From Candidatus Bathyarchaeota archaeon (GTDB lineage Archaea; Thermoproteota; Bathyarchaeia; Bathyarchaeales; Bathycorpusculaceae): a stretch of DNA of 43,617 nt. The notes beneath the pieces are model-generated. The model was not told the DNA's origin. It ran no database searches and was given only the letters and a program-made list of their open reading frames with translations. This document shows positions 7,999 to 15,864 of this stretch, piece after piece; position 1 is the first letter of the stretch, and every line of letters starts with the position of its first letter. Location of the stretch: NCBI GenBank assembly GCA_025059195.1, contig JANXDU010000022.1:1-43617 (forward strand), read 5' to 3'. The position numbers were made by a program, and so were the translations under genes.

Positions 7999-9195
7999 TT
8001 GCCTTGGGAGGTTTCCGCTAACTATATTCGGAGTGGCCATCGCAGTGTTGACGAGTTTGAGCCTGAAAGCTTCCGCACCGTTGTGATTTCTGAGGGGGAG
8101 GGCATTAAGGCTGTTGTCGGTAAGCCTAAGGGCAAGCGTGGCATGGAGGTTGTCAGCTTTCTCTTTGATGTTTCTAAGGGTTGGACTTTGGAGAAAGCCA
8201 AAGAATGGTTTGAGCGGCACCAGCAGAGGCTGCGGAGCGGAGCCGAGCATTTTGTTGCTGTTTTGCCTTTCAAGGTTGTTGAGAGAGTCGCTGAGAAACC
8301 TCTGCGGATTAGGGGCATAGCCTTAACGGCCGGCATGAGCCGCAACTTGAACATTTACCTGCCAGAGGAGTTGGAGGCTTTTGCCAGTCGGCTTGTTTCG
8401 GCGCCCGTCTACATTGAGCATGTGGCGGCTTCGAACGCTGTTGGCAAGGTGGTGAACGCCCACTGGGATGGCCAAAACTTGTGGTATGAAGCTGAAATCT
8501 ACGATGATGAAGTGGCTGAAAAAATTCGTCGGGGCTTGATTCGACATGTGAGCATCGGCGCCGACTATGAGCGTTTGGACGTGGTGGACGGCAAAATCCC
8601 AAGGGGCTTGCACAACGCCGAACTGAGCCTTGTGGCCGTGCCTGGAATCCCTGAAACCAACATTCAAATCGTGGAGAAGCTTATGGAACAAGGCGGCGAG
8701 CCTATTGCTTCGGGCGAGTATATTTTGGGCTTCTACCAGGACTTGGAGGCTTTCTTGCCAGAGCATTTCAGCACGGTTTGGATTGACAGGGAGAACGGCG
8801 TCTTCGCCATAATGGGCAAACCTAAAGCCGAGCCGGACACAAGCCGCGTCCAGAGCATTTTCTTCGCCAAGGACAAGCTTTGGAACCAGCAGAAAATCCG
8901 AGACTGGCTTGCCATGCATCCAACTTACATGACGCCAGTTAAGCCATCTGGCCCAAGCAACATTGGCGTAAACCAATCTGGAAGCTTGTTTGTGAAAGAT
9001 GCTAAACCAACGGTTCCAGTGGAGGTTGCTGTTAAAATGTTGAGGGACGTTCTGCCAAGCCCCATGGTGGAGCGAAGCTGGGGTTTCGGGCCGCAGCGCA
9101 TGTGCCAAGAACTCCGCAAAGTCATCTACAGACTTGAAAGGTTTAGCTCCTCGGGAGTAGGCCAGGACGAACTGGCTGAAACCATAATAAAATGA
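7999..9195 (+). CDS. Prohead protease (capsid maturation protease) with scaffold-like tail
   Basis: The 398-residue product is read as the virus capsid maturation protease. It has an N-terminal unit of about 90 residues ending in an EHFVAVLPF segment, then a protease core. The core shows RIRGIALTAGMSRN, then PVYIEHVAASNAVGKV with the likely catalytic His, and RHVSIGADYERLDVV with the likely Ser, followed by NAELSLVAVPGIPETNI. This is the order of HK97-type (S78) proteases. The C-terminal third contains a second copy of the N-terminal-like unit (FSTVWIDRENGVFAIMGKPK) and a helical end that may act as scaffold. Decoration and major capsid protein genes follow directly, as is usual. Confidence 0.83.
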   Translation: MPWEVSANYIRSGHRSVDEFEPESFRTVVISEGEGIKAVVGKPKGKRGMEVVSFLFDVSKGWTLEKAKEWFERHQQRLRSGAEHFVAVLPFKVVERVAEKPLRIRGIALTAGMSRNLNIYLPEELEAFASRLVSAPVYIEHVAASNAVGKVVNAHWDGQNLWYEAEIYDDEVAEKIRRGLIRHVSIGADYERLDVVDGKIPRGLHNAELSLVAVPGIPETNIQIVEKLMEQGGEPIASGEYILGFYQDLEAFLPEHFSTVWIDRENGVFAIMGKPKAEPDTSRVQSIFFAKDKLWNQQKIRDWLAMHPTYMTPVKPSGPSNIGVNQSGSLFVKDAKPTVPVEVAVKMLRDVLPSPMVERSWGFGPQRMCQELRKVIYRLERFSSSGVGQDELAETIIK

Positions 9196-9211
9196 GATGG
9201 AGTGATGACGT

Positions 9212-9643
9212 GTGCCTGACTTGTCCGGTAAACCTTGGATGGCAGCCGGCGAAACAGACGACCCTACAGCGGTTATCGTAACCTTTGAGGCTGCCGCCGC
9301 CATTGCGAAAGGAGACCCCGTTTATTTGAGCGCCGATGACAAGGTTAGTTCAGCTACTTCGGCGCAGGACTGCATTGGCATAGCCCTAAAAAGCGTGGCG
9401 GCGGGGCAGCCTTGCCCAGTGCTTGTCCGGGGCAGGGTTAAGGTTGTGGTGGGCGGAGCCGTAACGAGGGGCAAGGCGGTTTACGGTGCCGATTCCAGCA
9501 GGCGCATCCTACAATTGTCAGACCAGTCGGTTAACGAGGGCGGAACCGCCACATACACGATATGGTATAACCGCAAGCTTGGATGGGCTTTGCAGAGCGC
9601 ATCGACGGCCGGCGACCTCATCTTCATTTACGTGGACAAGTAG
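9212..9643 (+). CDS. Head decoration / capsid-stabilising protein (DUF2190-like)
   Basis: This 143-residue beta-rich protein starts at GTG 9212, preceded by GGAGTGA. It has the pattern of small capsid fibre or decoration proteins in the DUF2190 class: EAAAAIAKGDPVYLSADDKV, then DCIGIALKSVAAGQPCPVLVRGRVKVV, then GKAVYGADSS, and a last strand LIFIYVDK. Such proteins bind the outside of HK97-type shells. Its place between protease and major capsid protein fits this role. No catalytic residues are evident. Confidence 0.78.
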   Translation: MPDLSGKPWMAAGETDDPTAVIVTFEAAAAIAKGDPVYLSADDKVSSATSAQDCIGIALKSVAAGQPCPVLVRGRVKVVVGGAVTRGKAVYGADSSRRILQLSDQSVNEGGTATYTIWYNRKLGWALQSASTAGDLIFIYVDK

Positions 9644-9658
9644 AGGAGGCGAATCGTC

Positions 9659-10612
9659 ATGAAGCCGAAACTTTTTGAGAGTTTAATGCAGTCTGACAAT
9701 GAATTCCGCCAGCTCATGGAAAACCTCAACCGGAGAGCAGCGACGCATCCGTTCTTGAGGCGATACTGCGAAGTAGCCTTAAAAGAAAGGCTTTTCAGCG
9801 ACACCGTCAGCGCACTGGGGCATATGCACGACACGCTGGTGGAAGCCGCCTACCCCGAAATGATCGGAAGAGAAATCATAATGGTTAGGCCCACAACGGA
9901 AGCCATGGAAAGGTTTCCATTAGACGAAAAGGCTGTGGCATATCGCTACGCGGAAGGCGCCTATACGCGGTTAAGCGGCCGAAAGGTCAGCACCGTGGAC
10001 GTTTACACCAACATTGTGGCTGAAGCCTCTGAAGTTTGGACCCGCGAGTTCCTTGAAGACGCCACATGGAACGTTATGGAAACCATGACTGAAAAAGTTG
10101 GCAGAGCCCTCGGCGAGGCGGAGACAAACCAGATTTTAGCCATGTACGGCGCTATTGCCAACGCCGACCTGGCTGGGGGCGCCCCCATAGACAATAATGG
10201 GCAAGCCCTAAACTGGAGCGGCGTTGTGAAACTGCATAATGCTGTGCGCGGCGAAAACTGGAGGCCCACAGTGCTTGTCCTCAACGAGGTGCAATTGCAC
10301 CAGCTTTTAAACGACGACAAGTTCATCCACGCGCAGTATCTGCCCTCAGAACATGTGGACTTGGAGCGAGGCGTTGTAGGCAGCGTTTTGGGCATGAAGG
10401 TTTTGGCGAGCACGCTGGTGCCTAACGGAACAGCCTACGCCATTGACACGCGAGTGGCGGCGGTTATGCTGTTGCGCAGAGACATAACTGTTGAGGACTG
10501 GGAGGACCCGCGGACAGGCGAGTTCGGCGTAAGGGCGACAACCCGCTTTGGCTTAGGCGTATTACGCAGCAAAGCCGTCGCGAAAATGATTAACATAAGC
10601 GCTTCGCTGTAG
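9659..10612 (+). CDS. Major capsid protein, HK97 fold
   Basis: The 317-residue protein has the length and layout of a small HK97-fold major capsid protein. It has an N-terminal helical arm with no long delta domain, a strand at REIIMVRPTTEAMERFPL, a long spine helix (EASEVWTREFLEDATWNVMET and the following ALGEAETNQILAMYG), an A-domain part WRPTVLVLNEVQLHQLL, and the C-terminal LGMKVLASTLVPNGTAYAID, then ITVEDWEDPRTGEFGVRATTRFGLGVL. It lies after protease and decoration genes and has GGAGGCG before its ATG. It forms the icosahedral shell. Confidence 0.88.
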   Translation: MKPKLFESLMQSDNEFRQLMENLNRRAATHPFLRRYCEVALKERLFSDTVSALGHMHDTLVEAAYPEMIGREIIMVRPTTEAMERFPLDEKAVAYRYAEGAYTRLSGRKVSTVDVYTNIVAEASEVWTREFLEDATWNVMETMTEKVGRALGEAETNQILAMYGAIANADLAGGAPIDNNGQALNWSGVVKLHNAVRGENWRPTVLVLNEVQLHQLLNDDKFIHAQYLPSEHVDLERGVVGSVLGMKVLASTLVPNGTAYAIDTRVAAVMLLRRDITVEDWEDPRTGEFGVRATTRFGLGVLRSKAVAKMINISASL

Positions 10613-10622
10613 GCGTTGAACC

Positions 10623-10880
10623 ATGAAAACAATGGACGCCAAATGCCCTAAATGCGGTAGAACCCACCACTTGAAAAGCAAAAGCGACATGGTGGTGTGC
10701 GATTGTTGGCGGATCTGCCCAGTCTGCGGGGCGGAGATGACGCCCCACCCGCCGGACACTGCGCCGAAAACCTACGCGTTGGACGGTATAAGAGAACTGC
10801 AAGTGCTGGTGGCGTGCACCCGGCATTTTCCTCCTTTTTATGGCGTGCAAAAGCCTGTGGAGGTTGTAGCGGATGCGTAA
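10623..10880 (+). CDS. Small zinc-ribbon protein
   Basis: The 85-residue product has CPKC at about 8-11, CDC near 26-28 and CPVC near 33-36, so one or two zinc ions can be held. A second half (ALDGIRELQVLVACTRHFPP) carries another Cys and His. It lies in the head operon between major capsid and portal genes and overlaps the next gene by eight bases. The function is unknown; a nucleic-acid-binding or assembly role is possible. Confidence 0.68.
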   Translation: MKTMDAKCPKCGRTHHLKSKSDMVVCDCWRICPVCGAEMTPHPPDTAPKTYALDGIRELQVLVACTRHFPPFYGVQKPVEVVADA

Positions 10881-11112
10881 GCTGCATGAACGTTTAAGGC
10901 TGGCGAAAATCGTGTTAGCTGAGCTTAAGAAGAGGCCCCTGGGCAGAACGGAGCTTGAAAAACGCGCCGTTAGGCAGTGTGGAACCCACAGCGCCTTCGA
11001 GGGGATTTTCCGCTGGCTTGTCCAAGGCGGATATGTGGCGAAAAGCGAAAAACGCCATCGGGCACCCTACGTGATAACCGAAAAAGGCCTAAAACTCTTG
11101 GAGGGCCTGTAG
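10873..11112 (+). CDS. Winged-helix DNA-binding protein
   Basis: This 79-residue protein has a clear winged helix-turn-helix layout: KIVLAELKKRPLGRTELEKRAV, recognition helix near HSAFEGIFRWLVQGGYV, and a wing AKSEKRHRAPYVITEKGLKLLE. The VITEKGLKLL end is typical of archaeal PadR/MarR-like small regulators. Its ATG overlaps the stop of the zinc-ribbon gene and its stop abuts the GTG of the portal gene, so translation is probably coupled. A regulator buried in a structural operon could tune late expression. Confidence 0.72.
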   Translation: MRKLHERLRLAKIVLAELKKRPLGRTELEKRAVRQCGTHSAFEGIFRWLVQGGYVAKSEKRHRAPYVITEKGLKLLEGL

Positions 11113-11113
11113 C

Positions 11114-12334
11114 GTGCCGAACCTTTTGAAACGTTTAATTGAGGCCTTCGCAGCTAAACGTTGCCAAAGCGGCTACGCTTATGGGCAGTCTCAGCCAGCC
11201 TACGAGGCGCCAGCCATACCCTTAGCAGACGTATTGCGGCTTTATGAGCGGGACCCCGCGTGCAAGGCCAGCGTGGACCTGTTGGCAGCCTCAGCCGTCG
11301 GCATGGGCTTTTACACGACGGTTAACGAAAATTACGTCAAAGCAGAGGAGGCCAAACGCCTCGTAGACCAGTTTAACGAGGAAGTCAACCTTGACACGCT
11401 TCTGTGGGAGATGGCCCGCATCCTAATCGCTTGTGGAAACGACTTCTGGCTGAAAATCACCCCTGAAAGGCTTACCGGACTTTGCAGGCTGCCCGTGGAC
11501 GCCGTGGAAAAAATCGAGTACAGCCACCTCCAAGGAGGCGGACTTAAAATCCCATACGGGGTTGAGGGGTATAGGCTTAGGCTCTCTTACGGGGGCGGAA
11601 CACTGAATCCGGAAGCGGTTATCCACTGGCGCATAAACTGTTTGGGCTGGTCAGGCTTTGGCACCGGCGTTTTGCAGGTTTTATTGCACACGTTGACGTT
11701 TTACGCTGACCGCAGGCCAGCCTACGCTTGGATGAAAGCCAAAATAGAACGCATAATGCCGAAAATCTTCGAGAAATATGCTGGCCCAGACGTTTTGGCG
11801 CTTTTAGAAAGGGCCGACGAGGCAACCATTCAAAAATTTGAAAAGGCCATCAAAAGCCGCCCAGAAGAGGGCGTCTGGCTGTTTTATAACGGCAGGGGCG
11901 ACATTAAGCCTTTAACCATTGACCCCCGCGCCCGATTCGAGTACTACGTCGACTACATCGTGAACCAGTTTTATCTTGGCTGCGAAACACCGTTGCCAAG
12001 GCTTTTCAGCACTCCGGGCTTCACCGAAGCCAGTGCACGGGCTGCCCTGGAGTTGCAGGATATGCTCATAAAACCAGTGCAGCGCTACATTAAGCGGCAG
12101 GTGGAACGCTCCATTTTCGGGCCTTTGCTTATTCAAGCTGGTTTAAACCCGTATGAGGCGAGGGTTCGCCTAAACTGGGGGACGCCTAAAACCCCGCATG
12201 TCAGCATTGCGGACATGTTGAAGGCTGCGGAGTTGGGGCTTATCCGCCCTGAAGAGTTTCGCAAAAACGCGGTTAAATGGGGTTGGGAGTTGTGGGACAA
12301 GCCTTCCGAAACCGCCCTGGAGGCGAAAAAATAA
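11114..12334 (+). CDS. Portal protein
   Basis: This 406-residue protein starts at GTG 11114 and is read as the dodecameric portal through which DNA enters and leaves the head. Features of phage portals are visible: an N-terminal VLRLYERDPACKASVDLLAASAVG segment, DTLLWEMARILIACGNDFWLKI, LPVDAVEKIEY, EAVIHWRINCLGWSGFGTGVLQ, then the long stem helices and a clip-adjacent piece NQFYLGCETPLPRLFSTPGFTEASARAALEL. The length is at the short end for the family. It lies after the major capsid gene rather than next to terminase, which is unusual. Confidence 0.85.
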   Translation: MPNLLKRLIEAFAAKRCQSGYAYGQSQPAYEAPAIPLADVLRLYERDPACKASVDLLAASAVGMGFYTTVNENYVKAEEAKRLVDQFNEEVNLDTLLWEMARILIACGNDFWLKITPERLTGLCRLPVDAVEKIEYSHLQGGGLKIPYGVEGYRLRLSYGGGTLNPEAVIHWRINCLGWSGFGTGVLQVLLHTLTFYADRRPAYAWMKAKIERIMPKIFEKYAGPDVLALLERADEATIQKFEKAIKSRPEEGVWLFYNGRGDIKPLTIDPRARFEYYVDYIVNQFYLGCETPLPRLFSTPGFTEASARAALELQDMLIKPVQRYIKRQVERSIFGPLLIQAGLNPYEARVRLNWGTPKTPHVSIADMLKAAELGLIRPEEFRKNAVKWGWELWDKPSETALEAKK

Positions 12335-12432
12335 TGTCATGCTGCTGTTTTTGGCTCTCCTTTCTCCCCTTGAAAAGCGGATGCCAACCCAGGGCGGCGG
12401 AAAACGGCTCGCAAAGCCTATGATGGAGGTGG

Positions 12433-12681
12433 ATGGTTGAAGTGAACCTTTTCCATGTCGTTTTAGGCGTAGGCGCAGCCGTGGTCTACGCCTTTCTCGG
12501 GTTTGCAGCCCAAGACAAGCCTTTCAACTGGCGAAAGTTTCTGAGGACCTTGGCCATAGCCGCTTTCTCGGCGCTGGGGCTTGACTTGGCTGGAATGACC
12601 TTTGACGTTTACACCGCTTTAGTGGGACCCACAGCCATAACCGTCTGGCTTCAGAAGCTTGTGGACACAGCTAAACATTGA
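12433..12681 (+). CDS. Small membrane protein, possible holin
   Basis: The 82-residue product has a hydrophobic helix at about 6-24 (VVLGVGAAVVYAFLGFAA) and a second at about 38-60 (LAIAAFSALGLDLAGM), with a positive loop between. A GGAGGTGG ribosome site lies before the ATG. Two membrane spans and small size would fit a holin, but the location among head genes and the lack of a lysin next to it make this only a guess. About 95 bases before it (12335-12432) carry no gene. Confidence 0.6.
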   Translation: MVEVNLFHVVLGVGAAVVYAFLGFAAQDKPFNWRKFLRTLAIAAFSALGLDLAGMTFDVYTALVGPTAITVWLQKLVDTAKH

Positions 12682-12695
12682 CAAGGGGGCAGCCT

Positions 12696-12932
12696 ATGAC
12701 AAGTCAGGAAGTGCCTTACTGGCGTTATGAAGAAGCCTACAAGGCTATTCACAGCGCCCTAAGCGGGCTTATGGCCCCGCCGACGGGCAAAAGAATCACC
12801 AAATTCACTTTTACATGGAACGCCGACGGCTCCATAAACACCATTAAGGCGTTCATGGGCGACGAGCTCCTCTTCACCCTCACCTTCTCTTGGAATTTGG
12901 ACGGCACCTTGCGGGAGGTGGCCCGAACATAG
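12696..12932 (+). CDS. Small beta-strand protein, probable virion component
   Basis: I take ATG 12696, eight bases after AGGGGGC, over an upstream TTG in frame. The 78-residue product repeats one pattern twice: FTFTWNADGSINTIKAF and then FTLTFSWNLDGTLREV. This suggests a beta-hairpin repeat as seen in small fibre-associated virion proteins. No family is certain. It precedes the tail-fibre-like genes and may belong with them. Confidence 0.6.
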   Translation: MTSQEVPYWRYEEAYKAIHSALSGLMAPPTGKRITKFTFTWNADGSINTIKAFMGDELLFTLTFSWNLDGTLREVART

Positions 12933-12983
12933 GCTGCACGCCAGCTTATGCGGGAAACCAAACAGAATGGAGGTAGAATGGTA

Positions 12984-13469
12984 ATGGAAAAAGTTGGAAC
13001 ATTAGTGAGGTATCGGGTGTTTAAGAGGCGTGTTGGTGACTCTGAGCCTTACGCTGTGGACGAAAGCGAGCACAATTGCTTCTTAGTGGAGGGTATGAAC
13101 GCCATCTGGAACATTGTCTGTGGAACGGCAAGCGTAACATTGTTCAACGCCTCTAACGCGCATATCGGCGTAGGCGACGGCACAACCGCCGAAGACGAGA
13201 ACCAGACGGGTTTAACTGGCACAAACAAGTATTATAAGGGCATGGCGAGCGGCTATCCCCAAGGCCCTTCACAGGCTGGAAACAAGAAGGCGGTTTTCCG
13301 CAGCGTTTTTGGCGCTAACGAAGCGAACTTTGCGTGGAACGAGGTGACGGTGGCGAACGGCAACAGCGACTCCGCCGTAAACTTGTTGCGTATTTACTCG
13401 CCTAAAGGCACCAAGAGCAGTGGTGAAGAGTGGACGGCGGAAGTGGAAGTGCAACTGCAAAACCCGTAA
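12984..13469 (+). CDS. Structural virion protein (fibre/tail-associated type)
   Basis: The start is placed at ATG 12984, nine bases after GGAGGT; ATG 12978 and 12948 are in the same frame. The product of about 161 residues contains a conserved phage-type stretch, MNAIWNIVCGTASVTLFN, then AHIGVGDGTTAEDENQTGL, then NKYYKGM, then FGANEANFAWNEVTVANG. I have seen this arrangement in phage structural proteins of unknown role in tail-fibre neighbourhoods. It is rich in beta strand and has no catalytic motif. Confidence 0.65.
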   Translation: MEKVGTLVRYRVFKRRVGDSEPYAVDESEHNCFLVEGMNAIWNIVCGTASVTLFNASNAHIGVGDGTTAEDENQTGLTGTNKYYKGMASGYPQGPSQAGNKKAVFRSVFGANEANFAWNEVTVANGNSDSAVNLLRIYSPKGTKSSGEEWTAEVEVQLQNP

Positions 13470-13482
13470 TGGCGGATAAGTA

Positions 13483-14424
13483 ATGGCTACTTTTGGGCAT
13501 ACAAGTAAAGGCGCTGCGGGCAGCCAAAGCATAGGAAGGCGGCTTACAGGCTCAGTTTTCAGGGTGCCTGAAGATGGCGTGGCGGAAAGCGTCAGCGCAT
13601 ACATAAACGCGTGGTCGGGCAGTCAGAGGTCGTATAGGTGGGCGGTTTATAGGCATTCGGACGGCGCATTAATAGGGTTGACGGAGGAGCGGACCACCAC
13701 CAGCGACCCCGAAGGCTGGGTAACCCTCAATTTCCCAGACCCAAAACCCCAATTGTCTGCAAACACGGAATACGTGTTATGTGGACTATGCAGCTCCGCG
13801 CCCGGCACTTCTCCACTCATATTTTATGATAATGACGAAGCAACGAAGGGCCATTACCAAAGCCTCACCACTTATGCTTTCCCTAACCCCGCAAATTTCA
13901 GCCACGAACCTCGAAAATACAGTATTTACTGCACTTACACACCATTAACCCCAATCATCAAACAGTGGAGCCAAACAGGCAGAACCCTCCACGTTTTTTC
14001 AAGACCTTCCCGCATCTTAAAACTAATACAAAACCTCCAGGTTTTCCACGTCTTTCGGCGCCACCGTTTTGTGCGGTTCACTCAAGCTTTGCGGATGCTT
14101 CGCGCTTGGACTGTTATTTTTCCAAGTTTAACCCTTAAACAATGGACTGCGATGCTGCAAACAATCCATGTTTTTAGAAGACCGTTTAGGCGTTTGGGCT
14201 ACCTGCGGCAGCTTCAACCAGCCCATGTTTTCCGCAGACCAGCCCGAACCATAAAGCTTCCAGCAAGTCTACAATTGATCCACTACGCTAGAACCCTTCG
14301 TTTTATACGTTTCCTTGAACAGCTGGGTTTAATACACATGGTTTACGTGGCGGTTCCGGGTGTGAAAAAGACGAAGGTTTTCCTTGTTATTGGCGAATTA
14401 GCCATCCAGCTCTCAAAGGATTAA
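13483..14424 (+). CDS. Fibre-like protein: jelly-roll-like domain plus His-Arg repeats
   Basis: The 313-residue product has an N-terminal beta-rich part (about 12-155) like carbohydrate-binding sandwiches on phage fibres: VFRVPEDGVAESVSAYIN, then YRWAVYRHSDGALIGLTEE, then LSANTEYVLCGLC. The rest is made of about seven units of 18-20 residues, each with a histidine-centred core such as HVFRRP and a basic patch, the last at residue 285. The two halves differ greatly in composition. The location suggests a host-binding fibre, but the repeat half resembles nothing I know. Confidence 0.62.
   Translation: MATFGHTSKGAAGSQSIGRRLTGSVFRVPEDGVAESVSAYINAWSGSQRSYRWAVYRHSDGALIGLTEERTTTSDPEGWVTLNFPDPKPQLSANTEYVLCGLCSSAPGTSPLIFYDNDEATKGHYQSLTTYAFPNPANFSHEPRKYSIYCTYTPLTPIIKQWSQTGRTLHVFSRPSRILKLIQNLQVFHVFRRHRFVRFTQALRMLRAWTVIFPSLTLKQWTAMLQTIHVFRRPFRRLGYLRQLQPAHVFRRPARTIKLPASLQLIHYARTLRFIRFLEQLGLIHMVYVAVPGVKKTKVFLVIGELAIQLSKD
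13981..14346 (+). repeat. Coding tandem repeats, about 57 bp per unit
   Basis: In the encoded protein, histidines at residues 170, 189, 229, 248, 267 and 285 head similar units, with one decayed unit near 209, giving a spacing of 18-20 residues. The consensus is roughly LQ, two residues, HVFRRP, one residue, R, then a hydrophobic run. Third-codon positions differ between units, so the repeats are old rather than recently copied. Confidence 0.72.
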
Positions 14425-14467
14425 AAGACTTAAATCTGAATTAACAAACCTTTAGAGAGGGCGGTTC

Positions 14468-15367
14468 ATGCCGCGTGGAAAACTGGCCCTTGTTTTCGTG
14501 TATATGCTTTTTTTGATTTTGGCGAACAACACCGTTTTAAGGGCTTCATGCTGGGGGAACGGCGGCTACAGTGCAAACCCCAGCAGTCCGAATTACGGCA
14601 CCCATGACTGGATTGCGGAACACGCCTTGGACTGGCTGCCCACCGCTGAAAAAGAGTTCATCCTTGAAAACCTTGCCGCATACTTTTATGGAACGGAGCT
14701 TCCAGACAACAAAAACGCTCCAGACGGCATAGGCGACACCGCCAAACACCACGTCTACTTTTTCGTTAACGGTTCACTGCAAGACGACGTTGGAGCGGTG
14801 CGCGCCCAACAAGAATACGAGAACGCCCTAAACCTTTATAAGGCTGGGCGAGTGGCAGAGGCTGTCAAACGTCTTGGAGCCATGACCCATTATATTGTGG
14901 ATTTAGCAGTCTTCGGCCATGTTATGGGCGCCAAAACGGAGTGGGGCGAGGAAAAACATCACAGCGACTACGAGGATTATGTGGAGCGGAGAACCAACAG
15001 CTATGAAGACGAGTTTAATGTTTTCCTCCAGTTTGACGGAACCCTTGAAACTTTAACGGCTTACGATGCGGCATTAAAGCTTGCCTATGACACAACCTTT
15101 GACACGGACGGCGACTTGACGTGTGTCTGGATGGACAACAACTATAACTGGAGCAATCCAGCTTTTTTGAACCGTTGTGGAGAATCCCTAAATTTGGCAG
15201 TAAACCTAATCGCGGATGTCCTTCACACATTCGCATTACAAGCGCCACAAGCCCAGAAAAGCCCGGACACACCAGACATAAAGCCCACCCCCATCATAGT
15301 GGCCGTCGCTCTAATATCCGCATTTATAGGCCTCCTAACCCTCTCCAAACTGAAAAGGACAAAGTAG
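14468..15367 (+). CDS. Secreted, membrane-anchored zinc phospholipase C / P1-nuclease-like enzyme
   Basis: The 299-residue protein has a signal peptide (about 1-28), an all-helical catalytic domain and a C-terminal membrane helix (about 275-293) with a basic end. The metal residues of Bacillus zinc phospholipase C have counterparts: W29 close to the likely cleavage site, H46 in THDWIAEHALDWL, H94/H95 in KHHVYFF, then H141, D145 and H151 in THYIVDLAVFGH, and H165/E169 in HHSDYEDYVE, with the same 4- and 10-residue steps. It should act outside the cell, cutting phosphodiesters in lipids or nucleic acids. A terminator-like tract follows the gene. It may serve egress or surface remodelling. Confidence 0.82.
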   Translation: MPRGKLALVFVYMLFLILANNTVLRASCWGNGGYSANPSSPNYGTHDWIAEHALDWLPTAEKEFILENLAAYFYGTELPDNKNAPDGIGDTAKHHVYFFVNGSLQDDVGAVRAQQEYENALNLYKAGRVAEAVKRLGAMTHYIVDLAVFGHVMGAKTEWGEEKHHSDYEDYVERRTNSYEDEFNVFLQFDGTLETLTAYDAALKLAYDTTFDTDGDLTCVWMDNNYNWSNPAFLNRCGESLNLAVNLIADVLHTFALQAPQAQKSPDTPDIKPTPIIVAVALISAFIGLLTLSKLKRTK

Positions 15368-15373
15368 CTCCAA

Positions 15374-15395
15374 TTTTAAAAAGCCTTTTTTAAAA
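15374..15395 (+). terminator. Probable T-rich terminator after the phospholipase gene
   Basis: TTTTAAAAAGCC followed by TTTTTTAAAA forms a near inverted repeat ending in a T run, and another T6 tract follows at about 15412. T-rich stretches end archaeal transcripts. The remaining AT-rich DNA to 15490 probably contains the promoter of the neck and tail operon. Confidence 0.5.
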
Positions 15396-15504
15396 GAATT
15401 TATTTTAATGCTTTTTTATCAAATTAATTCAGAAATTTATCTTCAAAACGTGAAAATTGCTTAAATTAGGCTTCTCCACTTTTAGTGTTTGGAGGCGGCG
15501 ACGG

Positions 15505-15858
15505 TTGGCAAGGGTTTCCGTTGAGGATGTTCGGGACGTCTTATGCATCGGTGAGGTGGACATTCCAGACGGGAAAATTGCCAAAATGATTAAGAGGGCT
15601 GAGGTAGCCATCGAGCTTGAGCTTGGCAAGGAAATCGATTACGCAGACTGCACGGAAGCCGAGAAAGAAGCCATAACCGTTTTAGCTGCCATATACGCCA
15701 TCTGCTATTTGACTGGCGGCTCAGCCGTCGGCTTAAACTTCAGCATAGGCGACAAAAACGTAAACGTGTTGAAGGACGCTCCACCCCTAAACGTTTTGCA
15801 GTCCGAGTTGGAGCGCATCCTCTTCCATCTAAAGCAGCCATATGTTGGGAGGGCTTAA
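15505..15858 (+). CDS. Head-tail connector (gp6-like adaptor)
   Basis: I choose TTG 15505, eight bases after GGAGGCG at 15491-15497, over an upstream TTG at 15457 that adds an unlikely basic leader. The product of about 117 residues matches small helical connectors that sit under the portal: VSVEDVRDVLCIGEVDIPDGKIAKMIKRAEVAIELELGKEI, then a second helical pair EKEAITVLAAIYAICYLTGG. The position at the head of the neck genes supports this. Confidence 0.72.
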   Translation: MARVSVEDVRDVLCIGEVDIPDGKIAKMIKRAEVAIELELGKEIDYADCTEAEKEAITVLAAIYAICYLTGGSAVGLNFSIGDKNVNVLKDAPPLNVLQSELERILFHLKQPYVGRA

Positions 15859-15864
15859 CCCGCG

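Noticed and set aside
8323-9303. Long open frame of 326 codons on the minus strand across the prohead protease gene
   Set aside because: It is antisense to a well-supported protease with family motifs, has no ribosome site, and its translation is rich in His/Trp/Ser with no recognisable domain.
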